Assembly (NCBI GenBank): GCA_009785885.1
Contig: WQUE01000198.1
Location: forward strand, 1 to 11,178
Source: Actinomycetes bacterium
GTDB taxonomy: Bacteria > Actinomycetota > Actinomycetes > Propionibacteriales > Propionibacteriaceae
Direction of reading: 5' to 3'
DNA length: 11,178 nucleotides
The notes under the pieces are model-generated. The model did no database searches. It was not told the origin of the DNA and worked only from the letters and a program-made list of their open reading frames with translations. Positions 1 through 9,488 of this stretch are shown piece by piece; position 1 is the stretch's first letter, and every line of letters starts with the position of its first letter. Position numbers and translations under genes: made by a program.

Positions 1-810
1 TGCCGGTTCTGCCAGAACTGGGAGATCTCGACCGCCCGCAGCTTCGACGCGCTGACCGATTCAGCCGGACCGGAGCACATCGCCGAGGCGGCCGTCCGCG
101 CGGGGTGCCGGGGCGTCGCCTACACGTACAACGACCCCATCGTGTTCGCCGAGTACGCGATCGACGTGGCAGCGGCCGTTCACGCGGCGGGCCTCCTGAA
201 CATCGCCGTCACCGCGGGGTCCATCAATCAGGAGCCCCGCGCCGACTTCTTCGCCGGCATGGATGCCGCGAACGTCGATCTGAAGAGCTTCGACGCGTCG
301 TTCTACCACCGCGTCTGCGGCGGCCGCCTCGAGGTGGTGCTCGACACCCTGCGCTACCTCGCGCGCGAGACCTCCTGCTGGGTGGAGGTGACCACGCTGG
401 TCATCCCCGGGTACAACGATTCCGACGCCGAGTTGGGCGCCCTGGCCGCCTGGCTCGTCACCGAGCTGGGGCCGGACGTGCCGTGGCACGTGACGGCGTT
501 CCACCCCGACAACCGGATGCGGGACGTGCCCCGGACCCCGCTGGCGACCCTGCGTCGCGCCCGCTGGATCGGGCTGGCCGCCGGTTTGCGCTTCGTCTAC
601 ACGGGCAACGTCGTCGATCGGGACGGCGCGACGACGCGCTGTCCCGGCTGCGGCGCCCGGCTCATCGAGCGGGACGGCTACGACATCGTCGCGTACGGGG
701 TGACGCCCGACGGGCGCTGCCGCGCGTGCGGGGCGGACGTGCCGGGACGCTGGGACGCCCACGCCGGCGGCTTCGGGTCTCGCCGACGGGCCCTGCGCTT
801 GCATGCCTGA
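1..810 (+). CDS. amrS: AmmeMemoRadiSam system radical SAM enzyme (AmrS-like), 5' truncated by the window edge
   Basis: The reading frame is open from base 1 to a TGA at 808-810, giving 269 residues of the C-terminal part. The first visible residues are CRFCQNWEIS. This fits the last two cysteines of the radical SAM CX3CX2C motif, which binds the 4Fe-4S cluster and S-adenosylmethionine, followed by the QNWEIS block typical of AmrS. YTYNDPIVFAEY, NVDLKSFD and WHVTAFHPD are further family blocks. Near the C-terminus two CxxC pairs (CPGCG and CRACG) look like a zinc knuckle, as is usual in this family. AmrS genes commonly occur with AMMECR1-like and Memo-like genes; the substrate of the system is not well established. 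Those partners are not in the window and could lie upstream. The start codon and first cysteine are outside. The family call is confident; the exact reaction is unknown. Confidence 0.85.
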   Translation, partial: CRFCQNWEISTARSFDALTDSAGPEHIAEAAVRAGCRGVAYTYNDPIVFAEYAIDVAAAVHAAGLLNIAVTAGSINQEPRADFFAGMDAANVDLKSFDASFYHRVCGGRLEVVLDTLRYLARETSCWVEVTTLVIPGYNDSDAELGALAAWLVTELGPDVPWHVTAFHPDNRMRDVPRTPLATLRRARWIGLAAGLRFVYTGNVVDRDGATTRCPGCGARLIERDGYDIVAYGVTPDGRCRACGADVPGRWDAHAGGFGSRRRALRLHA

Positions 811-826
811 GCACCGGTTTGGCGGC

Positions 827-832
827 TAGTCT
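827..832 (+). promoter_or_regulatory. candidate -10 box (TAGTCT) for hpf
   Basis: TAGTCT fits the actinobacterial sigma-A -10 pattern TANNNT. It lies 52 bases before the hpf ATG and just after the amrS stop. No good -35 hexamer is present at 17 bases upstream (TGCCTG at 804-809 is a weak match), so this is a tentative call. Confidence 0.33.
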
Positions 833-884
833 GGTGGCATCACGGCACGCGGGTCTTCGCGGGCCCCCAGCGGAAGGAGCCATC

Positions 885-1490
885 ATGGACATCACGATCT
901 CTGCTCGGCGGTGTACGGTCAGCCAGGCGGTGCGCGACGATGTCGCGGCGCGTCTCACGGATGCCATCGGCAAGATCGGCGGCAGGGCAATGCGCGCCGA
1001 GGTTGAGTTCACCGCTGGTGAGGGCAAGGGCGCGGGGACGCTCTGCGAGGTCACGCTGCGTGGCAAGGGTCCAGTCGTGCGCGGCACGGGCAGCGCCGAC
1101 GACAAGCTGATCGCGTTCGAGGCGGCCCTGGACAAGCTGGACATCCAGCTGCGCAAGGCCGCCGACCGCCGCAAGTCCCGCCGGGGGTTGCGGACCGCCG
1201 ACATGGATCTGTCCGCGCTGCCGGCCGCACCGGTGCCGGTCGAGGAGGCGGCGCCCGCCGTGCCCGTGCGGACCGTGGCGGGGCTGGAGGTGGCCGGCGA
1301 CGGGCCGCTGGTCGTCCGGGAGAAGGTGTTCGAGGCGACGCCGCTGACGCTGGCGCAGGCCCTGGACGAGATGGAGCTGGTCGGTCACGACTTCTTCCTG
1401 TACGTGGACGCGACCACGCGGGCCCCCAGCGTCGTCTACCGCCGCAAGGCCTACGACTACGGTGTCATCCACCTGAACGTCGCGCCGTAG
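885..1490 (+). CDS. hpf: ribosome hibernation-promoting factor, long form
   Basis: This 201-residue protein matches the long-form HPF/YfiA (RaiA) family. In that family the N-terminal domain binds the 30S decoding region and the C-terminal domain pairs two ribosomes into inactive 100S dimers. The N-terminal domain spans about residues 1-105, beginning MDITISARRCTVSQAVRDDV and ending in a basic stretch (KAADRRKSRRG, 91-101). A P/A/V-rich linker covers about 108-140. The C-terminal dimerisation domain runs from about 143 to 197 and carries VVREKVFEATPLT, ALDEMELVGHDFFLYVD and the terminal YDYGVIHL. The ATG is supported by AAGGAG at 874-879, five bases upstream. It lies 74 bases after amrS and 26 bases before the YcaQ-like gene, so co-transcription with the latter is likely. 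Long-form hpf near secA is common in Gram-positive genomes, which supports the assignment. Confidence 0.93.
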   Translation: MDITISARRCTVSQAVRDDVAARLTDAIGKIGGRAMRAEVEFTAGEGKGAGTLCEVTLRGKGPVVRGTGSADDKLIAFEAALDKLDIQLRKAADRRKSRRGLRTADMDLSALPAAPVPVEEAAPAVPVRTVAGLEVAGDGPLVVREKVFEATPLTLAQALDEMELVGHDFFLYVDATTRAPSVVYRRKAYDYGVIHLNVAP

Positions 1491-1516
1491 TCCCGGGTCG
1501 TGGCAGGCTGGCCGAC

Positions 1517-2722
1517 GTGAGGGTGCTCAGCCTGGCCGAGGCGCGTCGTGCCGCCTTGGCCGCGCAGGGGATCGGGGGCATGCGCGGCGCCGGAACCGTG
1601 GGCGCCGTGCAGCGGGTCGTCGACCGGGTGGGACTGTTCCAGATCGACACGGTCAACGTGGTGGCCCGGGCGCACCTCATGCCGTTGTTCACGCGGCTCG
1701 GGCCGTACGACACCGGCCTGCTGGAGCGCGCCGCCGCCACCCCGCCGCGACGCCTGTTCGAGTACTGGGGCCACGAGGCGTCGCTGATCGACGTGGACCT
1801 GTATCCGGCGTGGCGCTGGAAGATGGCTGATGCCGAGAACCACGCCTGGGGCCGCATGCGGGCGATCCGACGCGACCAGCCGCACCTGGTGGGAGAGGTC
1901 CTGGCGGCCGTGGCCGACCGCGGGCCCCTCACGGCACGCCGTCTCGAGTCTCCGGCGCCGCGCGAGCGGACGCATTGGGGGTGGAATTGGTCGGATGCCA
2001 AGACGGCCCTGGAGTGGCTGTTCTACGCAGGGGAGGTCGCCTGCGCCGGCCGGAACACGCAGTTCGAGCGTGTGTACGACCTGCCGGCGAGGGTCATCCC
2101 GCCTGCGGTGTTCGCCCGAACGGCACTGGACCGGGACGCGGCGCACCGGGCGCTGGTGCGGCGCGCCTTGGCGGGGCTGGGCGTGGCCTCCGTGGCGCAC
2201 CTGGCCGACTACTTCCGGTTGCGTCCGGTCGAGGTGACCGCCGCGCTGTCGGGTCTGGAGCGTGATGGCCAGGCCGTGCCGGTCACCGTGGAGGGGTGGC
2301 GGCAGCCCGCCTGGATGGCCCCCGAGGCGCGAGTCCCGCGCCGGGCGGACGCGTCCTGCCTGGTCAGCCCGTTCGACTCGCTGGTGTTCACGCGGGCGCG
2401 GCTGGCGGAGCTGTTCGGTGTGGACTATCGCATCGAGATCTACACGCCGCCTGCCAAGCGGCGGTGGGGCTACTACGTCTACCTGTATCTGGCGGGGGAC
2501 ACGTTCGCCGCCCGCGTCGATCTCAAGGCGGACCGCGCCAATGGGACGCTGCTGGTCAAGGCGGCGTGGCGCGAACCGTCCTGCCGGCTGCCCGACGGCG
2601 TGGTGTGCGCGGGCCTGGCCGGCGAGCTGGCCCGGCTGGCCGGCTGGCTCGGTCTTGGTGCCGTTCGGGTCGAGCCCCGAGGAGATCTGGCGGCCACCTT
2701 GCGAGGCGTGCCGGGCGGATGA
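1517..2722 (+). CDS. YcaQ-like winged-helix DNA glycosylase (AlkX/AlkZ superfamily)
   Basis: The 401-residue product resembles the HTH_42 / YcaQ family: tandem winged-helix DNA glycosylases that remove alkylated bases and unhook interstrand crosslinks. VGLFQIDTVNVVARAHLMPL (residues 39-58) contains the catalytic-type QxD motif at Q42-I43-D44. QxD is the E. coli YcaQ (AlkX) version, while Streptomyces AlkZ has QxQ. Other family blocks are FEYWGHEASLIDVDLYP (81-97), the WGWNWSDAKTALEWLFYAGE region (154-173), CLVSPFDSLVF in the second half, and RRWGYYVYLYLAGD near the C-terminus. The chosen start is GTG at 1517, because the following residues (RVLSLAEARRAAL) look like the family N-terminus. The ribosome binding site is weak. 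The gene follows hpf by 26 bases and probably shares its transcript. Activity on a particular lesion is inferred from family membership only. Confidence 0.82.
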   Translation: MRVLSLAEARRAALAAQGIGGMRGAGTVGAVQRVVDRVGLFQIDTVNVVARAHLMPLFTRLGPYDTGLLERAAATPPRRLFEYWGHEASLIDVDLYPAWRWKMADAENHAWGRMRAIRRDQPHLVGEVLAAVADRGPLTARRLESPAPRERTHWGWNWSDAKTALEWLFYAGEVACAGRNTQFERVYDLPARVIPPAVFARTALDRDAAHRALVRRALAGLGVASVAHLADYFRLRPVEVTAALSGLERDGQAVPVTVEGWRQPAWMAPEARVPRRADASCLVSPFDSLVFTRARLAELFGVDYRIEIYTPPAKRRWGYYVYLYLAGDTFAARVDLKADRANGTLLVKAAWREPSCRLPDGVVCAGLAGELARLAGWLGLGAVRVEPRGDLAATLRGVPGG

Positions 2723-3080
2723 CCTCAGGCAGGGTGGCCGGCTCGTCCAGGCACCGGGACGTTCCTCGCCTGTGCGGCGCCGCGCCTTGGGGTGGCCCCG
2801 TGAGCCGAGCCCTGACGTACCATCTGGTCGACAGCCCGGTTTCGCCCCATGTTCGCGTCACGAGCCCGCACGTCACAGCGTCGAGACGGACTCCGAGGCG
2901 GGCATCCAGTGACCGCGGACCCGGTTGCACGGTCGTCGCAACGTTCGGGCGCGCCCTGAGCGCGCTCGATTCGTGTTCGCGCGTCGGTGCGGGGACTCGA
3001 TGACGGGTGTCCGCAGGACGCGCGGAGTGCTCATTGTTCTGGACCATTCCGACAAGCGACCAACAGAAAGAAGACTACTC
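2723..3080. other. 358-base intergenic stretch with no convincing gene
   Basis: Neither strand holds a protein I recognise; the short open frames are arginine-rich shadows. Just after the YcaQ-like stop are GCGGCGCCGC (2774-2783) and a short GGGG-TGG-CCCC hairpin (2789-2799), at best a weak terminator. GAGCGCGCTC at 2958-2967 is a 10-base palindrome. The last 50 bases, from about 3031, turn A/T-rich and probably contain the promoter of the repeat-protein gene. TTGTTC at 3034-3039 could be a -35 box, but no convincing -10 follows it. Confidence 0.6.
3066..3073 (+). promoter_or_regulatory. ribosome binding site that decides the repeat-protein start
   Basis: GAAAGAAG lies 7 bases before the ATG at 3081 and is a near match to the anti-Shine-Dalgarno complement. 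The in-frame alternatives, ATG at 3000 and TTG at 2925, have no comparable site. They would add a basic 27- or 52-residue stretch unrelated to the repeats. Confidence 0.65.
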
Positions 3081-5156
3081 ATGTACATGCCAGAAAACGG
3101 TTCGGTCGACATCATCCACACCGGCGCGGGAGGCTTCGGCTTCGGCAACGCCGTCGGGATGTCGACGGATGAGATCAAGCGGTTTCAGACCTTCATCGCA
3201 CCGGCGCACTGCACCGGGATCAGCGGGATCCAGGCCAAGCTCCGTCGGATTGCCGGCTCGCCCTACGGCGGACCTCATGTCGAACTGTATGCGACGAGCA
3301 ACGGCTTACCAACCGGTGCGCCGCTGGCGTCGATGCTCTTTGGGGCGATCGGTACGACGTTCGATGTGGCGTGGACACCGCTGAGCGCCTCCGGCCTGGT
3401 GCCCGGCGCCGTGTATGCGATCGTCCTCGGAACGATGTCCTACCCCGATCCGAAGAACAACCAGCGGTTCGAGTGGGCCGTGGCGCCCGTGTACGACAAT
3501 CTTCGCTTCGGGAAGTGGAACGGGAAAGGCTGGGTCGACGAGTCGGGCCTTGGCAACGGTTGGCTGGCGATCGACATCATCGACGCGGACAATGCGATCG
3601 ACGTGACGCACTCGGGCACGTCGGGGTGCACCGTCGGCCAGGCCCAGGATCAGGTGAAGCGGTACCAGACGTTCCTCGCCCGGGGAGATCAGCCGGTCGT
3701 GGGAGTCGACCTCAAGCTCAGGAAGATCCAGGGAACGACGCAAAGCGATGTCGTGGTCGAGCTGTACGCCTGCAGTGCGCACAAGCCGGCGGGGAGTCCA
3801 CTCGCGACTGCCGCGATACCCAGCGGGTCGATCGGTTCCGGGTGGACCGTCGTGAATGCGCCTCTGCGCTACCCGGCGCTCGCGTTCGAGCAGGAGTACG
3901 CCATCGTCGTCGGCCAGCGGACGCCAGGCTCCTCGCCCTACGAATGGGCGGTCGGTCCGGTGAGCCGGACGACATTCTTCGGCAAGGGCAACGGCTCATC
4001 CTGGACCGACGAGTCCAGCGTCGGGGACGGGTGGCTCAAGGTGTGGCTGAGACCGCCCCTGTATCCCGCGACGGTGGATGTCACGCCTCCCGCGGTCCAC
4101 GGTAACGGGTTCGGAGATGTGACCAATGAGATCGAGCGCTACCAGACGTTCACCCTGTCTCAACCGTCGACCGTGCTCGGCGTGGACCTGATGCTGCGGA
4201 AGTTCAACGGGTCGGGGCAAAGCGACGTCGTGGCCCAGCTCTTCGCCGCCCGGGGCGGACGTATCGCGCACGGATTGGAGGGTGTGGGGGGCAAGACCCA
4301 TGGTCTGGGGAGCACGATCGGTGGTTTGGAGGTGAAGCCCGGTTTGGCCGCGATGACACCGGTGGCACCCTGGGGTGCGTGTCTGGCGTCCGGCACGATC
4401 CTGGCCGGCCAGATCGGGACCGACTGGGCGGTCGTGCACGCGCCGCTCAAGTCGGCTGCGCTGTCCGCGGGGACGTACGCCCTGGTGCTGAGCCAGCGCA
4501 CGCCGGCGCCGGCCCGCTACGAGTGGGGCGTGGGCGCGGTGCGTGCCCGTTGCGTGTTTGGCAAGGGGGACGGCCGGGTGTGGGTCGACGAGTCGGGGCT
4601 CGGCGCCGGATGGACGCGCGTGTGGATCTCACAGGCCGACATCACGATCGACCTTTCCCACGCCTCGCCCGGCGGCTACGGTTTCGGCAACAGCACGAAC
4701 GAGGTCAAGCGCTTCCAGACGTTCACCACACCGGGGCAGCCCTCCTATAACGGCTACAGTGTGAACGGCCTCCAGGTGAAGGTGAGGAAAGCTTTCGGTT
4801 CGGACCAAGGCGACCTGATCGCCGAACTGTACAGGACGGAAAACAACCGCCCGACCGGACTGCCCCGCAGTACCGCCGTCGTGCCGTCCAGCCGGATCAC
4901 GACCGACTGGACCGTCGTGGACCTTGCGTTGTTCTTCGATGAGGACTGGTTCGGCCACGGGTTGGCGGCTGGCAGGAAGTATGCCGTGGTGCTCAGCCAG
5001 CGACAGGCCCACGCCGCCCGCTATGAGTGGGCCACGGGGCCGGCCGATGCCGGAGAGCAGTTCGGCAAGGGGGACGGCGCGTCGTGGACCGACGAGTCGT
5101 CGCTGGGGGGCGGGTGGATGAAGGTGTCGCTCATCGAGTGCATTTCGCCGAACTGA
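3081..5156 (+). CDS. four-unit tandem beta-sandwich repeat protein of unknown function
   Basis: The 691-residue product consists almost wholly of four homologous units, at residues 7-166, 170-324, 330-516 and 520-685. Each unit has the same order of blocks. First is a K/E-R-F/Y-QTF start (33-38, 193-198, 352-357, 543-548). Next is an 'L..RK..G....D.V.ELY' strand pair, clearest in units 2-4, then a Y-A-(I/V/L)-V strand and an EW motif (131, 288, 481, 649). Last is FGKxxGxxWxDES followed by a GW strand. The pattern resembles the jelly-roll domains called choice-of-anchor R and similar carbohydrate-binding-like folds, which are common in bacterial exported proteins; this is recognition of a pattern, not a search result. 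Starting at 3081, no signal peptide, membrane segment or anchor is visible, and nothing looks catalytic. ATG at 3000 is an alternative start. Base composition is less GC-rich than the flanks: 4741-4800 has 32 G/C in 60 and 3061-3120 has 27. This suggests acquisition by transfer. The function is unknown; ligand binding or scaffolding is a guess. Confidence 0.85.
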   Translation: MYMPENGSVDIIHTGAGGFGFGNAVGMSTDEIKRFQTFIAPAHCTGISGIQAKLRRIAGSPYGGPHVELYATSNGLPTGAPLASMLFGAIGTTFDVAWTPLSASGLVPGAVYAIVLGTMSYPDPKNNQRFEWAVAPVYDNLRFGKWNGKGWVDESGLGNGWLAIDIIDADNAIDVTHSGTSGCTVGQAQDQVKRYQTFLARGDQPVVGVDLKLRKIQGTTQSDVVVELYACSAHKPAGSPLATAAIPSGSIGSGWTVVNAPLRYPALAFEQEYAIVVGQRTPGSSPYEWAVGPVSRTTFFGKGNGSSWTDESSVGDGWLKVWLRPPLYPATVDVTPPAVHGNGFGDVTNEIERYQTFTLSQPSTVLGVDLMLRKFNGSGQSDVVAQLFAARGGRIAHGLEGVGGKTHGLGSTIGGLEVKPGLAAMTPVAPWGACLASGTILAGQIGTDWAVVHAPLKSAALSAGTYALVLSQRTPAPARYEWGVGAVRARCVFGKGDGRVWVDESGLGAGWTRVWISQADITIDLSHASPGGYGFGNSTNEVKRFQTFTTPGQPSYNGYSVNGLQVKVRKAFGSDQGDLIAELYRTENNRPTGLPRSTAVVPSSRITTDWTVVDLALFFDEDWFGHGLAAGRKYAVVLSQRQAHAARYEWATGPADAGEQFGKGDGASWTDESSLGGGWMKVSLIECISPN
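3099..5135 (+). repeat. four tandem diverged coding repeats of about 465-560 bases
   Basis: The units lie at about 3099-3578, 3588-4052, 4068-4628 and 4638-5135. They are diverged but alignable, mainly through the codons for the QTF and WxDES motifs; compare 3664-3675, 4141-4152 and 4714-4725 for the QTF block. Unit 3 is longer because of an extra 36-37 residues at about 4260-4370. The units are separated by only 3-5 residues, so the protein has almost no linker. Confidence 0.85.
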
Positions 5157-5178
5157 GCACGCGGCGGTCACCGGTCGG

Positions 5179-5202
5179 GGCCCGGCCCCCACCGGCCGGG
5201 CC
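5179..5202 (+). terminator. GC-rich hairpin after the repeat-protein gene
   Basis: GGCCCGGCC (5179-5187) pairs perfectly with GGCCGGGCC (5194-5202) over a 6-base loop. It starts 22 bases after the stop codon and precedes the secA promoter region. There is no T-run, as is often the case for actinobacterial terminators, so termination is inferred. Confidence 0.5.
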
Positions 5203-5228
5203 GTGCCCGCCCACGTCCGTCCAGCCGG

Positions 5229-5246
5229 TAGACTGAGCGGCAGTCT
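5229..5246 (+). promoter_or_regulatory. candidate secA -10 box (TAGACT) overlapping a 6-base inverted repeat
   Basis: TAGACT at 5229-5234 fits the actinobacterial -10 consensus. No clear -35 is seen. AGACTG (5230-5235) and CAGTCT (5241-5246) form a perfect inverted repeat with a 5-base spacer, placed over the -10 and the expected transcription start. It could be an operator or a hairpin at the very 5' end of the mRNA. The predicted leader before the GTG would be about 80 bases. Confidence 0.45.
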
Positions 5247-5282
5247 GCGGGCTCATGTGCGCGCAGCCCGGGCGCGGCGAAG

Positions 5283-5304
5283 TGTCGTGATCCCGGTCAC
5301 GACA
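5283..5304 (+). promoter_or_regulatory. stem-loop in the secA leader, directly before the ribosome binding site
   Basis: TGTCGTGA (5283-5290) pairs perfectly with TCACGACA (5297-5304) around the loop TCCCGG. The Shine-Dalgarno sequence GAAGGAG begins at 5307, only two bases after the stem. A structure or binding site here could affect ribosome access. A DNA-binding operator is the alternative. Confidence 0.5.
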
Positions 5305-5320
5305 TCGAAGGAGCGGGCTC

Positions 5321-8275
<2,955 letters not shown>

Positions 8276-8318
8276 GCGGCCGGCCCGGCCGTCAGGCGGG
8301 AATGAGAAAGACGGGGCA

Positions 8319-9488
8319 ATGGTGCAGCGGATCAGCGAGAAGCTGCTGTCGTGGGCGTCGATCATCGAGCCGGACACGCTCGACCAGGCGGCCCGGACCG
8401 CCCGGCTGCCGTTCGTCTGGCCGCACGTGGCGCTCATGCCCGACGCGCACGTGGGCAAGGGGGCGACGGTCGGGAGCGTGATCCCGACGCTCGGCGCGGT
8501 CATCCCGGCGGCGGTCGGGGTGGACATCGGCTGCGGCATGATGGCCGTGCGCACGGGCCTCACGGTGGACGAGCTGCGGGACGACCTCGCCGGGCTCCGG
8601 GAGTCGATCGAGGCCACCGTGCCGGCCTCGCTCGCCCAGTACAACGAGACGATCACCGAGAGCGCCGGGCGTCGGATCGCAGCGCTGCGCGCCGTGGCGC
8701 AGGAACGCCGGTTCTCCCCGGAGTCGTACGACGGGTACTGGGAGTACCAGCTCGGCAGCCTGGGCAGCGGGAACCACTTCATCGAGGTGTCGCGGGACCG
8801 GGCGGGGGGTGTCTGGCTGTTCCTGCACTCGGGTTCGCGGGGTGTGGGCAACCGGATCGCCAGCCACCACATCAAGGTGGCACGCGAGGTGATGGAGCGC
8901 TTCTGGATCACGCTGGAAGACCCGGATCTGGCATACCTGGTCACGGGCACGCCCGAGTTCGACGCGTACATGCGGGAGCTCCACTGGGCGCAGGACTTCG
9001 CCCGGGCGAACCGTGAGGAGATGATGGAGCGCGTGATCGCCTGTGTCGCCGACTGGATGGGCCGGCCGCCCCTGGAGATCGAGCGCATCAACTGCCACCA
9101 CAACTACACCGCGGTCGAGATGTTCGGCGACCGCCGGGTGATCGTGTCCCGGAAGGGTGCGATCGACGCCCACCAGGGCGTCGCAGGCCTCATCCCCGGT
9201 TCCATGGGTTCGGCCTCGTACGTCGTGCGGGGCCTGGGAAACCGGGCATCGATCTTCTCGGCGCCCCACGGGGCGGGCCGGGCGATGAGCCGGGCGAAGG
9301 CGCGCCAGCGGTTCACGCAGGACGACCTGCGCACCGCTATGGCCGGGATCGAGTACCGGGACGCCGAGGAGCTGGTGGACGAGTCGCCCGGCGCGTACAA
9401 GGACGTGGAAACCGTGATGCAGGACTCGGCCGACCTGGTCGAGATCGTCGACGAGCTGCACCAGCTCGTGAACGTCAAGGGCAACTGA
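8319..9488 (+). CDS. rtcB: RtcB-family RNA-splicing ligase
   Basis: The 389-residue product joins RNA 2',3'-cyclic phosphate or 3'-phosphate ends to 5'-OH ends using GTP and Mn2+, by family. The active-site set is visible: DAHVGKGATVG (42-52), GVDIGCGM with metal ligands D69 and C72, GSGNHFIEV with H153, HSGSRG with H170, HHNY with H261, and SAPHGAGRAMSR with H317 as the predicted guanylylated histidine. The C-terminal VKG places K387 as the usual conserved lysine. The length fits the shorter bacterial form. The ATG at 8319 is chosen because MVQRISEKLLSWA is a normal N-terminus; the upstream G-rich stretch is a weak ribosome binding site. It starts 43 bases after secA and may be read through from it. 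No archease, rtcA or rtcR gene is in the window, so its physiological substrate is not indicated. Confidence 0.95.
   Translation: MVQRISEKLLSWASIIEPDTLDQAARTARLPFVWPHVALMPDAHVGKGATVGSVIPTLGAVIPAAVGVDIGCGMMAVRTGLTVDELRDDLAGLRESIEATVPASLAQYNETITESAGRRIAALRAVAQERRFSPESYDGYWEYQLGSLGSGNHFIEVSRDRAGGVWLFLHSGSRGVGNRIASHHIKVAREVMERFWITLEDPDLAYLVTGTPEFDAYMRELHWAQDFARANREEMMERVIACVADWMGRPPLEIERINCHHNYTAVEMFGDRRVIVSRKGAIDAHQGVAGLIPGSMGSASYVVRGLGNRASIFSAPHGAGRAMSRAKARQRFTQDDLRTAMAGIEYRDAEELVDESPGAYKDVETVMQDSADLVEIVDELHQLVNVKGN

Noticed and set aside
105..884. In-frame upstream extension of hpf, giving a 461-residue frame
   Set aside because: The extension overlaps amrS in another frame, is arginine-rich without motifs, and the hpf ATG at 885 has its own AAGGAG and the normal family N-terminus.
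2719..3003. A small open frame beginning ATGA over the YcaQ-like stop
   Set aside because: Overlap of start and stop is suggestive of coupling, but the peptide is low-complexity and arginine/serine-rich, has no recognisable family and lacks codon bias for a gene.
2925..3080. Upstream extension of the repeat protein to TTG 2925 or ATG 3000
   Set aside because: There is no good ribosome binding site at either start and no relation to the repeat units, while ATG 3081 has GAAAGAAG at 7 bases. ATG 3000 cannot be fully excluded.
4280..4310. G-quadruplex in unit 3 of the repeat gene
   Set aside because: The G-runs are irregularly spaced and need a long loop and a split run to make four tracts. This is probably a result of glycine codons.
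3099..5135. CRISPR or short tandem repeat array
   Set aside because: The repetition is long, diverged and in frame, and is explained by four protein domains. There are no short identical repeats with spacers.
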